64,000 nt of DNA from RGIG1927 sp045546275. Lineage in GTDB: Bacteria > Bacillota > Clostridia > UMGS1883. Shown piece by piece: positions 17,026 to 24,838 of this stretch. Numbering within the stretch: position 1 is the first letter of the stretch; each line of letters begins with the position of its first letter. The stretch covers positions 1 to 64,000 of the forward strand of contig JAZQCM010000014.1 of the NCBI GenBank assembly GCA_045546275.1, written 5' to 3'. Below the pieces are notes generated by a model. It ran no database searches, was not told where the DNA came from, and saw only the letters and a list, made by a program, of their open reading frames with translations. The position numbers were made by a program, and so were the translations under genes.

Positions 17026-17724
17026 ATGACAGTTCTTGAAGGCTTAAACATAACTAAATACTATGAAGACGGGAAAATTATTGAAAATGTGAATGTGTGT
17101 GCCAAAGAGGGCGAAATGGTGGCACTTTTGGGTGCATCGGGGGTTGGCAAAACTACCCTTTTCAACATTTTATCGGGTTTGGAAGAGTGTGACGAGGGAA
17201 GAGTGCTTTTAAAGGGCGAAGAAGTGCCATTGGCAGGGAAAATCGGCTACATGCAACAAAACGATTTACTGCTCCCCTTTAAAAAGGTTATTGACAATGT
17301 GATGGTGCCTCTTAGATTAAAAAAGGTCAAGAAAACCGAGGCTTACAAAAAAGCCCTCCAAATACTTGAGGAATTTAACCTTTCCGATGCAATTGATTTG
17401 TACCCAAGGCAATTGTCGGGAGGTATGAGGCAAAGAGTGGCACTGGCACGAACCTTTATGATGGACACAAAAATACTTCTTTTAGATGAACCCTTTTCCG
17501 CACTTGATGCAATAACCAGAAGCGAAATGCAACAGTGGTTCAAAAAAACCGTTAAGCGCCACAGCATGACAACCTTTTTAATAACCCATGATGTAAACGA
17601 AGCAATGGAATTGTCCGACAGGATTTATGTTATGTGTGGGCCTGTGGGGAAAATTACAGGGGAATTTAACACAAATGAAGTGAATAAGGAAGAGCTTTTG
17701 GAAGCTGTAAAAGGGCTGAGTTAA
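17026..17724 (+). CDS. thiZ: thiamine-precursor ABC transporter ATPase ThiZ
   Basis: A 232-residue ABC ATPase with Walker A GASGVGKTT, Q-loop region GYMQQNDLLLPFKKV, signature LSGGMRQRVALAR, Walker B LLLDEPFSALD and the switch His in ITHDVNEA. It belongs to the nitrate/taurine/thiamine-precursor subgroup and closes the operon. The TAA stop lies in the loop of the terminator, so the end of translation and transcription coincide. Confidence 0.92.
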   Translation: MTVLEGLNITKYYEDGKIIENVNVCAKEGEMVALLGASGVGKTTLFNILSGLEECDEGRVLLKGEEVPLAGKIGYMQQNDLLLPFKKVIDNVMVPLRLKKVKKTEAYKKALQILEEFNLSDAIDLYPRQLSGGMRQRVALARTFMMDTKILLLDEPFSALDAITRSEMQQWFKKTVKRHSMTTFLITHDVNEAMELSDRIYVMCGPVGKITGEFNTNEVNKEELLEAVKGLS

Positions 17725-17741
17725 ACTCGGCTCTTTTTTTG
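17711..17741 (+). terminator. terminator overlapping the thiZ stop codon
   Basis: Eleven-base stem 17711-17721 with 17725-17735, two G-T pairs, loop TAA (the stop codon), followed by T7. Confidence 0.8.
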
Positions 17742-17764
17742 TCGGAATTATTGGAAATTTTCTT

Positions 17765-17793
17765 AAAGGAATTGGAAAATAAAGGAAGAAAAT
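17765..17793 (+). promoter_or_regulatory. SigH-type promoter of the spoIIA operon
   Basis: AAAGGAATT (17765-17773) matches the SigH -35 RNAGGAWWW exactly. After 11 bases GAAGAAAAT (17785-17793) matches the -10 RNNGAATWW with one mismatch. In Bacillus subtilis spoIIA is known to be SigH-driven, which supports the reading. Confidence 0.55.
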
Positions 17794-17814
17794 TAAATAG
17801 AGGGAGTTGATTGT

Positions 17815-18159
17815 ATGAAAGAGAGTTTCAGAAAAACGGGAAATAATTTAATAATTAAATTGCAGGGCGAAATTGACGATGAGGCGGTTAAAAAGTTAAG
17901 AAGAACAATAGATGTGGAGTTTGACGAGGAGAAGGCAAAAAACATTGTTTTTGACATGACGGATGTGAGCTTTATGGACTCCAGCGGTGTTGGAATGATA
18001 ATAGGGCGATACAAGCGTGCTGCCGCCTTGGGCGGACAAGTTAAAATTTTCGGTGCTGACAGAACTGTTAAAAGAATTATTGAATTGTCGGGACTGGGAA
18101 GAATTGTGAGAATATATTCCACAGAAAAAGAAGCTACAGAAGAAAGGCGTGGTGTGTGA
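17815..18159 (+). CDS. spoIIAA: anti-sigma F factor antagonist SpoIIAA
   Basis: A 114-residue STAS-domain protein. DVSFMDSSGVGMIIGRYK carries the regulatory serine (Ser56/57) that SpoIIAB phosphorylates; unphosphorylated SpoIIAA frees SigF in the forespore. Residues 1-100 cover the full domain. The ATG follows GAGGGAG by 7 bases. First gene of the spoIIAA-AB-sigF operon; its TGA overlaps the ATG of spoIIAB (TGATG). Confidence 0.95.
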   Translation: MKESFRKTGNNLIIKLQGEIDDEAVKKLRRTIDVEFDEEKAKNIVFDMTDVSFMDSSGVGMIIGRYKRAAALGGQVKIFGADRTVKRIIELSGLGRIVRIYSTEKEATEERRGV

Positions 18160-18584
18160 TGACTAACCATATAAAAATGGAATTTGATGCAAAGGACGAA
18201 AACGTGAGCATTTCAAGGCTTGTTGTTGCGGCGTTTTTGAGTAGATTAAACCCAACGCTCGATGAAATTGAGGACGTGAAGGTTGCGGTGAGCGAGGCTG
18301 TGACCAATGCAATTGTGCATGGCTACGAAAAATGTGAGGGCAGTGTGTTTTTGGAGATTTTTTCCTGCGATAACACGGTGATGATAAGCGTGAGGGACAA
18401 GGGCTGCGGAATTGAGGATGTTAAAAAGGCAAAGGAGCCTCTTTTTACAACAAAGCCCTTTGAGGAAAGAAGCGGACTTGGCTTTACGGTGATGGAAAGC
18501 TTTATGGATTCGTTACATATTGAGTCGGCGGTTAACTCGGGCACCGAGGTGACCATGACGAAAAGAATAGGAAGAGATAGATGA
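18159..18584 (+). CDS. spoIIAB: anti-sigma F factor / serine kinase SpoIIAB
   Basis: A 141-residue GHKL-type ATPase kinase. The N-box VSEAVTNAIVHGY, the G1 box VRDKGCGI and the G2-like RSGLGFTVMESFMD are present. It holds SigF inactive in the predivisional cell and phosphorylates SpoIIAA. Start and stop both overlap neighbours (TGATG and ATGA), giving translational coupling that keeps the three proteins in fixed ratio. Confidence 0.95.
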   Translation: MTNHIKMEFDAKDENVSISRLVVAAFLSRLNPTLDEIEDVKVAVSEAVTNAIVHGYEKCEGSVFLEIFSCDNTVMISVRDKGCGIEDVKKAKEPLFTTKPFEERSGLGFTVMESFMDSLHIESAVNSGTEVTMTKRIGRDR

Positions 18585-19282
18585 CGGATGAAATTAAAGA
18601 GCTTATTAAAAGAGCGCAGGAGGGTGACGAAAAGGCATTTGAAAGCCTTGTGGTGAAAAACACAGGGCTTATTAAAAGTGCCGCAAGGCGTTTTTTCGGG
18701 CGTGGTGTTAATGAGGAGGATTTGTACCAATTGGGCGCAATGGGACTTGTGAAAGCGGTGAAAAGGTTTGACACTGCCTTTGAGGTGGAGTTTTCCACCT
18801 ATGCTGTACCCATGATTTTGGGAGAAATACGAAGGTTTTTAAGAGACGATTCCATAATAAAGGTTGCCAGAAGCTCAAAAGAGATTGCAACTCAGATAAG
18901 AAAAATTTGCCGTGAGGAGGGCGAGTGCGAAGTTGAAAAGGTTGCCCAAAAGCTTGGGATAACCTACGAGGAGGCGGTTTTTGCATTGGAAGCAACCACG
19001 CCACCTGAATCCATTGAAAAGGAAATTTACGAGGAAGGGCAAAGAAGTGTGCGCCTTGGGGATGTGATAAAGGGCAAGGAAAACGAGGAGGACAACGTGA
19101 CAAGGCTTGATTTAAAAAACGCAATTGATAATTTGCCCGAAAACGAAAAAAAGCTTATTATGCTCCGCTATTTTAAAGAAATGACCCAAAGCCAGACCGC
19201 AAAGGTTTTAAACATGGGGCAAGTGCAGGTTTCACGCCTTGAAAAAAAAATAATGTGCAAAATCCGTGAAAAAATAAGCTGA
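18581..19282 (+). CDS. sigF: sporulation sigma factor SigF
   Basis: A 233-residue sigma-70 family factor of the SigF/SigG/SigB type: region 2 DLYQLGAMGLVKAVKRFD followed by EFSTYAVPMILGEIRRFLRDD, region 3 with KVARSSKEIA, and region 4 ending MTQSQTAKVLNMGQVQVSRLEKKI. It directs early forespore transcription. The call SigF rather than SigG follows from its position after spoIIAA-spoIIAB. No clear terminator follows. Confidence 0.95.
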   Translation: MTDEIKELIKRAQEGDEKAFESLVVKNTGLIKSAARRFFGRGVNEEDLYQLGAMGLVKAVKRFDTAFEVEFSTYAVPMILGEIRRFLRDDSIIKVARSSKEIATQIRKICREEGECEVEKVAQKLGITYEEAVFALEATTPPESIEKEIYEEGQRSVRLGDVIKGKENEEDNVTRLDLKNAIDNLPENEKKLIMLRYFKEMTQSQTAKVLNMGQVQVSRLEKKIMCKIREKIS

Positions 19283-19293
19283 CAGATTAACTG

Positions 19294-19322
19294 TTGCAAA
19301 AAAGCTGTTAGCGTGATAGAAT
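19294..19322 (+). promoter_or_regulatory. promoter of the DUF6062 gene
   Basis: TTGCAA (19294-19299), 17-base spacer, TAGAAT (19317-19322), 36 bases before the ATG at 19358. Confidence 0.6.
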
Positions 19323-19357
19323 AATTAAAAGAGATTTTCTTGAAAAGGGGAAGAAAA

Positions 19358-20068
19358 ATGAAAGAAAGAATTTATTCTATACCGCTTAGCGAAGCATTGG
19401 AGCAGGATTGTGACTGCATTATGTGTGCTGTTAGTAAAACTATGGAAGATAATAATATTGATTATTTTTTAGGCCCCTCCATGATGGAGCCTGAATGCAG
19501 AATGGTTACAAATAACCGTGGCTTTTGCCCAAGGCATTTGTCGGCTCTTTACGAAAGAGGCAACAGATTGTCGTTAGCATTAATGCTTGACACTCATCTT
19601 GAAGAGGTACGTGGCAGACTTAAAAAAAGAATGAAGCTTTTCAAGGTTTCGGGCTTTGGCTCGGGAGGAGCTAAAAAGAGCGTTGAAAAGTACATAGAAG
19701 ACCTTGACAAAATGGTGTCCTCCTGTGCAGTTTGCGACAAGCTGGACAGTGAAATTGAAGCGGCGGCTGAAAATTTGGTTTACCTTTGGGACAAGGAAAA
19801 GGAATTTCGTGATAAGTTTGCTCGCAGCAAGGGCTTGTGCCTTCCTCACATGAAAATGGTTATTAAGGCAAGTGCCGAGGAATTGTCGGGCAAAAATTTG
19901 GACGAATTTATAAGAGATTTAAGTAACCTCCAATCATCACGACTTGATGAATTGAACGAGGACGTACATTGGTTTACCCAAAAGTACGACTACAGAAACC
20001 AGGACGCACCCTGGGGCAATGCAAAGGATGCTTTGCCAAGAGCCGTTAAGCGCCTTGGCGGTGAGTGA
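19358..20068 (+). CDS. DUF6062 family protein with paired CxxC/CxxH motifs
   Basis: A 236-residue cytoplasmic protein that I place in DUF6062; function unknown. It holds two similar halves, each with a CxxC followed by a CxxH: CIMC (from residue 20) and CPRH in the first half, CAVC and CLPH in the second. This suggests two metal-binding sites and an internal duplication. No membrane segment. Start at 19358 follows AAAAGGGG; an in-frame TTG at 19340 is less likely. It lies just downstream of sigF but has its own promoter. Confidence 0.75.
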   Translation: MKERIYSIPLSEALEQDCDCIMCAVSKTMEDNNIDYFLGPSMMEPECRMVTNNRGFCPRHLSALYERGNRLSLALMLDTHLEEVRGRLKKRMKLFKVSGFGSGGAKKSVEKYIEDLDKMVSSCAVCDKLDSEIEAAAENLVYLWDKEKEFRDKFARSKGLCLPHMKMVIKASAEELSGKNLDEFIRDLSNLQSSRLDELNEDVHWFTQKYDYRNQDAPWGNAKDALPRAVKRLGGE

Positions 20069-20131
20069 TTAATTGGGGGATAATACTTTTTAAATTGCAT
20101 ATAATAGTGTCAGATGAAAAGGGGTTTTGTT

Positions 20132-20308
20132 ATGAGTAAAGAAAAACTATCCGGTGCGGAAAAGCTTTTTTCACAGATGATTGACCGTGAATATGCAGAA
20201 ATGGCAGATGTTCCCGAGGATAAAATCTGGGAAGAGGATGTTGATTGCATTTTTGACCCTGAAGAACAGATTGACGAAACAAAGGACATTGAAATTAAAG
20301 GAAGATAA
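20132..20308 (+). CDS. small acidic protein of unknown function
   Basis: A 58-residue, strongly acidic soluble protein (MSKEKLSGAEKLFSQMIDRE, then a stretch dense in Asp and Glu). No domain is recognised. ATG 20132 is chosen because AAAAGGGG stands 8 bases before it; an ATG at 20114 lacks a site. TATAAT at 20100-20105 may be its -10. A strong terminator directly after the stop shows it is a real transcription unit. Confidence 0.65.
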   Translation: MSKEKLSGAEKLFSQMIDREYAEMADVPEDKIWEEDVDCIFDPEEQIDETKDIEIKGR

Positions 20309-20336
20309 AAAAAGCCACCTTCGGGTGGCTTTTTTT
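20307..20336. terminator. terminator after the small acidic protein
   Basis: GCCACC-TTCG-GGTGGC with seven A before and seven T after; usable in both directions. Confidence 0.88.
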
Positions 20337-20337
20337 G

Positions 20338-20375
20338 AGGGAAGAGTGAATAGTGAAGAGTGAAGAAGGAAGAGG
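20338..20375. repeat. gtgaatag-type low-complexity repeat
   Basis: A purine-only stretch with near-repeats of GAAGAGTGAATAGTGAAGAG. It is related to the material at 139-262 and 53121-53160. Confidence 0.45.
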
Positions 20376-20380
20376 TATGC

Positions 20381-20411
20381 AAAAAAGGGCGTTCAATGAA
20401 CGCCCTTTTTG
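20381..20411. terminator. bidirectional terminator
   Basis: AAAAAGGGCGTTC (20382-20394), loop AAT, GAACGCCCTTTTT (20398-20410). The second of three terminator-like hairpins between the convergent small gene and rpmE. Confidence 0.75.
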
Positions 20412-20418
20412 CATGAAG

Positions 20419-20449
20419 AAAGCCACCGCTTATGCGATGGCTTTTTTTC
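20419..20449 (-). terminator. terminator of rpmE
   Basis: AAAGCCACCGC (20419-20429) pairs with GCGATGGCTTT (20434-20444) with one mismatch, loop TTAT, and lies 9 bases beyond the rpmE stop. A T-run follows on the plus strand, so it can also stop plus-strand transcripts. Confidence 0.6.
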
Positions 20450-20457
20450 AGTACATC

Positions 20458-20658
20458 TTACTGGATGTTGAACTTCTTCTTGAACTTTTCTACACGACCG
20501 CCTGTATCAACAAGCTTCTGCTTACCTGTGTAGAAGGGGTGACACTTGGAGCAGATTTCAACGTTGATGGATTCCTTAACAGAACCTGTTTCGAAAACCG
20601 CGCCACATGCACACTTGATAGTAGCAGGACCGTAGTTAGGATGGATACCTTCTCTCAC
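20458..20658 (-). CDS. rpmE: 50S ribosomal protein L31, zinc form
   Basis: A 66-residue ribosomal protein L31 with REGIHPNYGPATIKCACG, then CSKCHPFYTGKQKLVDTGG. The CxC and CxxC cysteines mark the zinc-binding form, which in other Bacillota is replaced by a Cys-free paralog under zinc limitation. The GTG at 20658 is chosen: GAGGTG stands 6 bases before it and the protein then begins with the family's usual MREGIHP. Monocistronic, with its own promoter and terminator. Confidence 0.95.
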   Translation of the reverse strand: MREGIHPNYGPATIKCACGAVFETGSVKESINVEICSKCHPFYTGKQKLVDTGGRVEKFKKKFNIQ

Positions 20659-20723
20659 TACATTCACCTCTTTCTGAAATGTTGGTATATGAAAATAATT
20701 ATAATCTTTTACAGACAACGATG

Positions 20724-20752
20724 ATTATAACATAGGTCGAAAAAGATTGCAA
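20724..20752 (-). promoter_or_regulatory. promoter of rpmE
   Basis: On the minus strand TTGCAA (20752-20747), 17-base spacer, perfect TATAAT (20729-20724). Confidence 0.75.
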
Positions 20753-20795
20753 GAGTTTTTTTGAAAATTTTTGAAAAATACTGCGGGACGAAATG

Positions 20796-20817
20796 ACACA
20801 GCCGGTTGTGGTATAGT
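20796..20817 (+). promoter_or_regulatory. candidate operator and -10 of the phage-like element
   Basis: An imperfect 16-base dyad ACACAGCC/GGTTGTGG (6 of 8 pairs, 20796-20811) directly abuts TATAGT (20812-20817). No -35 resembling TTGACA is found at 16-18 bases. This would fit a repressed or activator-dependent promoter; the regulator is not in the window. Confidence 0.4.
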
Positions 20818-20840
20818 GCAAACTAAAGGAGGGAGATACG

Positions 20841-21143
20841 ATTAGCAAAGTTAATAAAAAGAAAGTTATTGAGCTTCTGAGCGCTTTTGCTTTCACCTCG
20901 CCTGCAGACCTGGCGGAGGTTGTGGAGGAGAACGACAAGCAGAAAATACGCTGGAAAAGCTTTGATAATCTGCCCGAGGAAGTGAAAAGGGTTGTAAGCG
21001 CCATTAAGATAACCTCGTCGGGGATTAATATTGAAACAGTTGACCGCCTTAAGGCAACGGAGCTTTTGCTGAAATATCTCGGCTTGAAGGATGAGGAGGG
21101 CAAAAAGGTTGTGATTTATGGTGAAGAGGACATTGAAGAATAA
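20841..21143 (+). CDS. phage terminase small subunit-like, AUU start
   Basis: A 100-residue protein that I read from the ATT at 20841. AGGAGG (20827-20832) stands exactly 8 bases before it and no ATG, GTG or TTG lies near; the next candidate is a GTG at 20922 without a site. KVIELLSAFAFTSPADLAEVV looks like a short helical DNA-binding head, and RLKATELLLKYLGL matches the C-terminal motif of Terminase_2-type small subunits. Directly before the large terminase, whose start it overlaps by 26 bases. The family assignment is moderate; the start is inferred. Confidence 0.7.
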   Translation: MSKVNKKKVIELLSAFAFTSPADLAEVVEENDKQKIRWKSFDNLPEEVKRVVSAIKITSSGINIETVDRLKATELLLKYLGLKDEEGKKVVIYGEEDIEE

Positions 21144-22371
21144 TGTTTCACTCCCTGAGGCTATTGGAAAAGGGTATGGAAAGTTTTGGCGGTTTAAGGG
21201 CAGATACCGTGTTGTTAAAGGCTCAAGAGCCAGTAAAAAAAGCAAAACCACCGCCTTGTGGTTTATTTTTAACATGATGAAGTATGAAAAGGCAAACCTT
21301 CTGGTAATAAGAAAAACCTATCGCTCCTTGAAGCATTCCTGCTTTGAGGAGTTAAAGTGGGCAATTGAAAGGCTCAAGGTTAGTGATGAATGGCTTGTGA
21401 AGGAAAACCCCATGGAAATTGTGTACCTGCCAACAGGGCAAAAAATTTATTTCCGTGGGCTGGACGACCCCATGAAGGTGACAAGTATTACGGTGAGTAG
21501 TGGAGTTCTTTGCTGGATGTGGATTGAGGAAGCCTATGAAGTGAACGAGGAAAGCTTTTTTGATATGCTCGATGAGTCCATACGTGGTGCTACCGAGCCA
21601 CCCCTTTTTAAGCAGATAACCCTAACCTTTAACCCCTGGAACGAAAACCATTGGATTAAGAAAAGGTTTTTTGACGTTAAGGACGACAACGTTTTAGCAA
21701 TGACCACCAACTATTTGTGTAACGAATTTTTGGACGAGGCAGACAAAGAGCTTTTTGAAAAAATGCGTGAAAATAACCCCAAAAGATATAAGGTTGCAGG
21801 CTTGGGCGAATGGGGCACGGTGACAGGCTGTGTGTATGAAAGGTGGAAAAAAGAGGATTTTGACACAGGAGAAATTGCAAAAAAAGAGTCGGTAAAGGCA
21901 GTTTTTGGTCTTGACTTTGGCTATGTGAATGACCCAACGGCGCTTTTTTGCGGTTTGGTGGACGTGGAGGAAAAAAAGCTTTACGTTTTTGATGAGATAT
22001 ACGAAAAGGCGCTGAGTAATGAAGAAATTTTTGAAAGAATAGTGAGCAAAGGCTACGGCAAAGAAAAAATACGGGCAGACAGCGCAGAGCCTAAGAGCAT
22101 TGACAGGTTAAGGAATTTGGGACTAACGAGAATACGAGGTGCAAAAAAGGGACCTGACAGTGTAAGGCACGGCATTGACACGGTGAGAGAGTATGAAATT
22201 TTAATAAAGCCTGAGTGTGAGAATTTTATAAGAGAAATATCCAGCTATGCCTGGGACAAGGACGATTTCGGCAAGGAAATTAACAAGCCGAAGGACGAAT
22301 TTAACCACTTGATGGACGCCATGCGTTACGCTATGGAAAATGTTTTTGAGGAGGACAACTTTTCTTTCTGA
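21118..22371 (+). CDS. phage terminase large subunit (PBSX XtmB-like)
   Basis: A 417-residue DNA-packaging motor. The ATPase has the Walker A variant GSRASKKSKTT (about residue 35) and a Walker B-like WMWIEEAYE. The RNase H-like nuclease has FGLDFGYVNDPTAL, RADSAEPKSIDRLR and HLMDAMRYA, giving the acidic residues expected. It is full length and without disruption. PBSX-type terminases are known to package host DNA by headful; packaging specificity here cannot be seen. Confidence 0.93.
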   Translation: MVKRTLKNNVSLPEAIGKGYGKFWRFKGRYRVVKGSRASKKSKTTALWFIFNMMKYEKANLLVIRKTYRSLKHSCFEELKWAIERLKVSDEWLVKENPMEIVYLPTGQKIYFRGLDDPMKVTSITVSSGVLCWMWIEEAYEVNEESFFDMLDESIRGATEPPLFKQITLTFNPWNENHWIKKRFFDVKDDNVLAMTTNYLCNEFLDEADKELFEKMRENNPKRYKVAGLGEWGTVTGCVYERWKKEDFDTGEIAKKESVKAVFGLDFGYVNDPTALFCGLVDVEEKKLYVFDEIYEKALSNEEIFERIVSKGYGKEKIRADSAEPKSIDRLRNLGLTRIRGAKKGPDSVRHGIDTVREYEILIKPECENFIREISSYAWDKDDFGKEINKPKDEFNHLMDAMRYAMENVFEEDNFSF

Positions 22372-22384
22372 AAGGAGAGGTGAT

Positions 22385-22975
22385 ATGGCAAAAATTTGGG
22401 ACTGGGACAAAATTTTTGAGCACTTTTTAAATGAGGGTGAATTTGAGGTAAGGCTTTTGTTTTTGGAAAATGAGGAGGAAAAGGCTTTTGAGCTTTTGAA
22501 AAAAGACCCTTTTTTAATTGAAGATGAGATTTTTTTAAAAGAAAACGCCTTTGGTTACCCTCCTGAAAAAACTGTGCTGCAGGGTGAATATTCTGAAAGT
22601 GTTGTTAGGGCAATGGAGAACAAAATGCCTGAAATGAATTTTGAAGAAGAGACAGCAAATAAATTTTATGAACCCTTTTTTGAAATTGAAAAGACTTTTG
22701 AAACAGTGGAGGAAAAGGAAAAAATAAACATACTTTCCTTTGAAAAAAGCTTTGGGGAAAATGTGTTTTCCCATGAGGAAAAAGTGCCTTTGGGAAAAAG
22801 AGAGGATATTATTGCAAAAAGGGAAAAGGATGCAAAGGACACAAATGTTAACATGCGTGTTGAAATTGTGAAAAAAGAAAGTGCTTTTGAATACGACGGC
22901 GACACAATTGCCGAAATTGTGGGACAAAAGCTTTATGAAATGATGCAAAAGGGCGCAGACGGTTTTTATATGTAG
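22385..22975 (+). CDS. uncharacterised acidic protein between terminase and portal
   Basis: A 196-residue soluble protein extremely rich in Glu, Lys and Phe, predicted largely helical, with no domain that I recognise. The last 30 residues (DTIAEIVGQKLYEMMQKGAD) look like an amphipathic helix. It has a strong AAAGGAGAGGTG site, so it is expressed. No gene normally stands at this place in PBSX-like modules. It could be a portal or packaging accessory. Confidence 0.6.
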   Translation: MAKIWDWDKIFEHFLNEGEFEVRLLFLENEEEKAFELLKKDPFLIEDEIFLKENAFGYPPEKTVLQGEYSESVVRAMENKMPEMNFEEETANKFYEPFFEIEKTFETVEEKEKINILSFEKSFGENVFSHEEKVPLGKREDIIAKREKDAKDTNVNMRVEIVKKESAFEYDGDTIAEIVGQKLYEMMQKGADGFYM

Positions 22976-22986
22976 GGGAGATAGTG

Positions 22987-24363
22987 ATGAGTATTTTTAA
23001 CGCTTTTACAGATGTGATTTTGGAAAAAATCCGCAATGACTCGCTCAGCTTAAGCGAAACAGAGTTTTTTGAGGCGGAAATTAATGCATGGAAAACAAAC
23101 GAAAAAAGACTAAGCCAGATTACGGGCGAAAAGTATTTTCGTGGTGAGCACGACATTTTAAAAGAGGAAAGAAAAGCAATCGGCTCGGACGGCAAGCTTA
23201 AAAAGGTTGAAAATTTGCCTAATAACCGAATTGTTAACAACCAGTACCAAAGACTTGTTAACCAAAAGGTTAATTATCTTATGGGGAGAGAGTTTGTGAT
23301 TGAAAGTGACAACGAGAATTTTTTGAGCCTTTTGAAAAAGGTTTTGGGCAAGGGCTTTTACAGAATAATGAAATGCCTTATGCGTGACGCAATAAACATG
23401 GGCACAGGCTGGCTGTATGTGTATGTTGATGAAAGTGACCATTTGAAACTAAGGCGCATTCCTGCCTATGAAATTATTCCTTATTGGCAAGATAGTGAGC
23501 ACACTTTGTTAGACAGGGCGGTAAGATGCTACAGCGTTGAAGGCTACAAGGGCAAAGAAGAAGCTGTGCGTGAAATGGTTGAAATTTACTCAAAGGATGG
23601 GATTACTGTTTACGAAAGGGAAAACGGTAAGCTTATTAAAATTGAGGAGCACAAATATTATTTGCCCGAAAGCGTGGGGATACCACTTATTGCCTTTAAG
23701 TACAACGAAAAGGAAATACCCCTTATTAACAGGGTTAAAAGCCTGCAGGATGCACTTAATAAAACTGTGTCGGACTTTGAAAACTGCCTTGAGGAGGACG
23801 TTAGAAACACAATACTGGTGCTTCAGAATTATGACGGCACCGATTTGGGAGAATTCCGCCATAACCTTGCAACCTTTGGTGCGGTAAAGGTTAAAACCGT
23901 GGACGGCGCTGCAGGCGACATTAAAACACTGAAAATTGATGTGGATGGTGAAAACTACACTCGTTTATCGGACATGCTAAAGGGCGCAATTGTGGAAAAC
24001 GCCATGGGCTACGACACTAAAAATGATAGGCTTGGCAACAGCCCCAACCAGCTTATGATAAGAGCAATGTTTTCGGATTTAGACTTGGATGTGAGCGAAA
24101 TTGAAGCAGAATTTAAGTTTTCCTTTGACAGATTGTGTGATGTGGTAAAAGAATACATGGCTCACTACGGCTACGGCTGTTTTAAGGACTTTGCCTGTGA
24201 TGTTGTGTTTAATCGTGATTGCCCTGTGAACGAAAGTGAGGCAATTGAAAACTGCATTAAGAGTAAGGAAATTTTGTCGGAGGAAACAATTGTGCTGCAG
24301 CACCCTTGGGTGAAGGATGTTGAAAAGGAAATTAAGAAAAAGGCAGGTGAAGTGAATGGATAA
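22987..24363 (+). CDS. phage portal protein (SPP1 gp6-like)
   Basis: A 458-residue portal of the SPP1 gp6/PBSX type. Family features are NNRIVNNQYQRLVNQKVNYLMG near residue 90, LMRDAINMGTGWLYVYVDE, and IPLIAFKYNEKEIPLINRVK followed by a long helical crown region. It should form the dodecameric ring at the capsid vertex where DNA enters. Its end overlaps the scaffold start (ATGGATAA). Intact. Confidence 0.92.
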   Translation: MSIFNAFTDVILEKIRNDSLSLSETEFFEAEINAWKTNEKRLSQITGEKYFRGEHDILKEERKAIGSDGKLKKVENLPNNRIVNNQYQRLVNQKVNYLMGREFVIESDNENFLSLLKKVLGKGFYRIMKCLMRDAINMGTGWLYVYVDESDHLKLRRIPAYEIIPYWQDSEHTLLDRAVRCYSVEGYKGKEEAVREMVEIYSKDGITVYERENGKLIKIEEHKYYLPESVGIPLIAFKYNEKEIPLINRVKSLQDALNKTVSDFENCLEEDVRNTILVLQNYDGTDLGEFRHNLATFGAVKVKTVDGAAGDIKTLKIDVDGENYTRLSDMLKGAIVENAMGYDTKNDRLGNSPNQLMIRAMFSDLDLDVSEIEAEFKFSFDRLCDVVKEYMAHYGYGCFKDFACDVVFNRDCPVNESEAIENCIKSKEILSEETIVLQHPWVKDVEKEIKKKAGEVNG

Positions 24364-24781
24364 GGAAAAGCTTGTTGCAATGGGCATTGAGGAGGAAGCA
24401 GTTGATGAAATACTGGGCGAATTTGATTTAATGCGCCAATCCTACGAGGAAAAGCTTTCAGACAAGGACTATGAGCACGAAACTGAGCTGGTGCTTATAA
24501 AAAGCGGTGCAAAGAACTTAAAGGCAGTGAAAGCGCTTCTTGAAAAGGGCGATGTGAGCGTAACAGAGCAGGTGGAACAGCTTAAACGAAATAAGGACAC
24601 AAGGTTTTTGTTTGAGGGGGAAAGAAAGGTTTTTGAACCCTACAAAAGCGGCGAAAAGCTCCCCGATGTGAAAAAGGACGATTACGAAGCCCTTTTACAG
24701 GAGGCAAGAAAAAGAAAGGACAGCGTTCAGGCTATTAAAATTAAGAAAATGGCTGCAGAGGAAGGCATTATGTTAATGTGA
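24356..24781 (+). CDS. phage scaffolding protein (gp20-like)
   Basis: A 141-residue, charged, coiled-coil-rich protein (residues 10-120), of the kind found between portal and capsid as scaffold. The stretch DVSVTEQVEQLKRNKDTRFLFE is typical of GP20/DUF4355-like scaffolds. Placement supports the assignment; sequence alone would be weak. It overlaps the portal gene by 8 bases. Confidence 0.72.
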   Translation: MDKEKLVAMGIEEEAVDEILGEFDLMRQSYEEKLSDKDYEHETELVLIKSGAKNLKAVKALLEKGDVSVTEQVEQLKRNKDTRFLFEGERKVFEPYKSGEKLPDVKKDDYEALLQEARKRKDSVQAIKIKKMAAEEGIMLM

Positions 24782-24838
24782 TTTAAGTGGAGATGGGCGG
24801 GAAGAGGAAGATTTATTTTTAGAAAGGAAGATTTTTTT

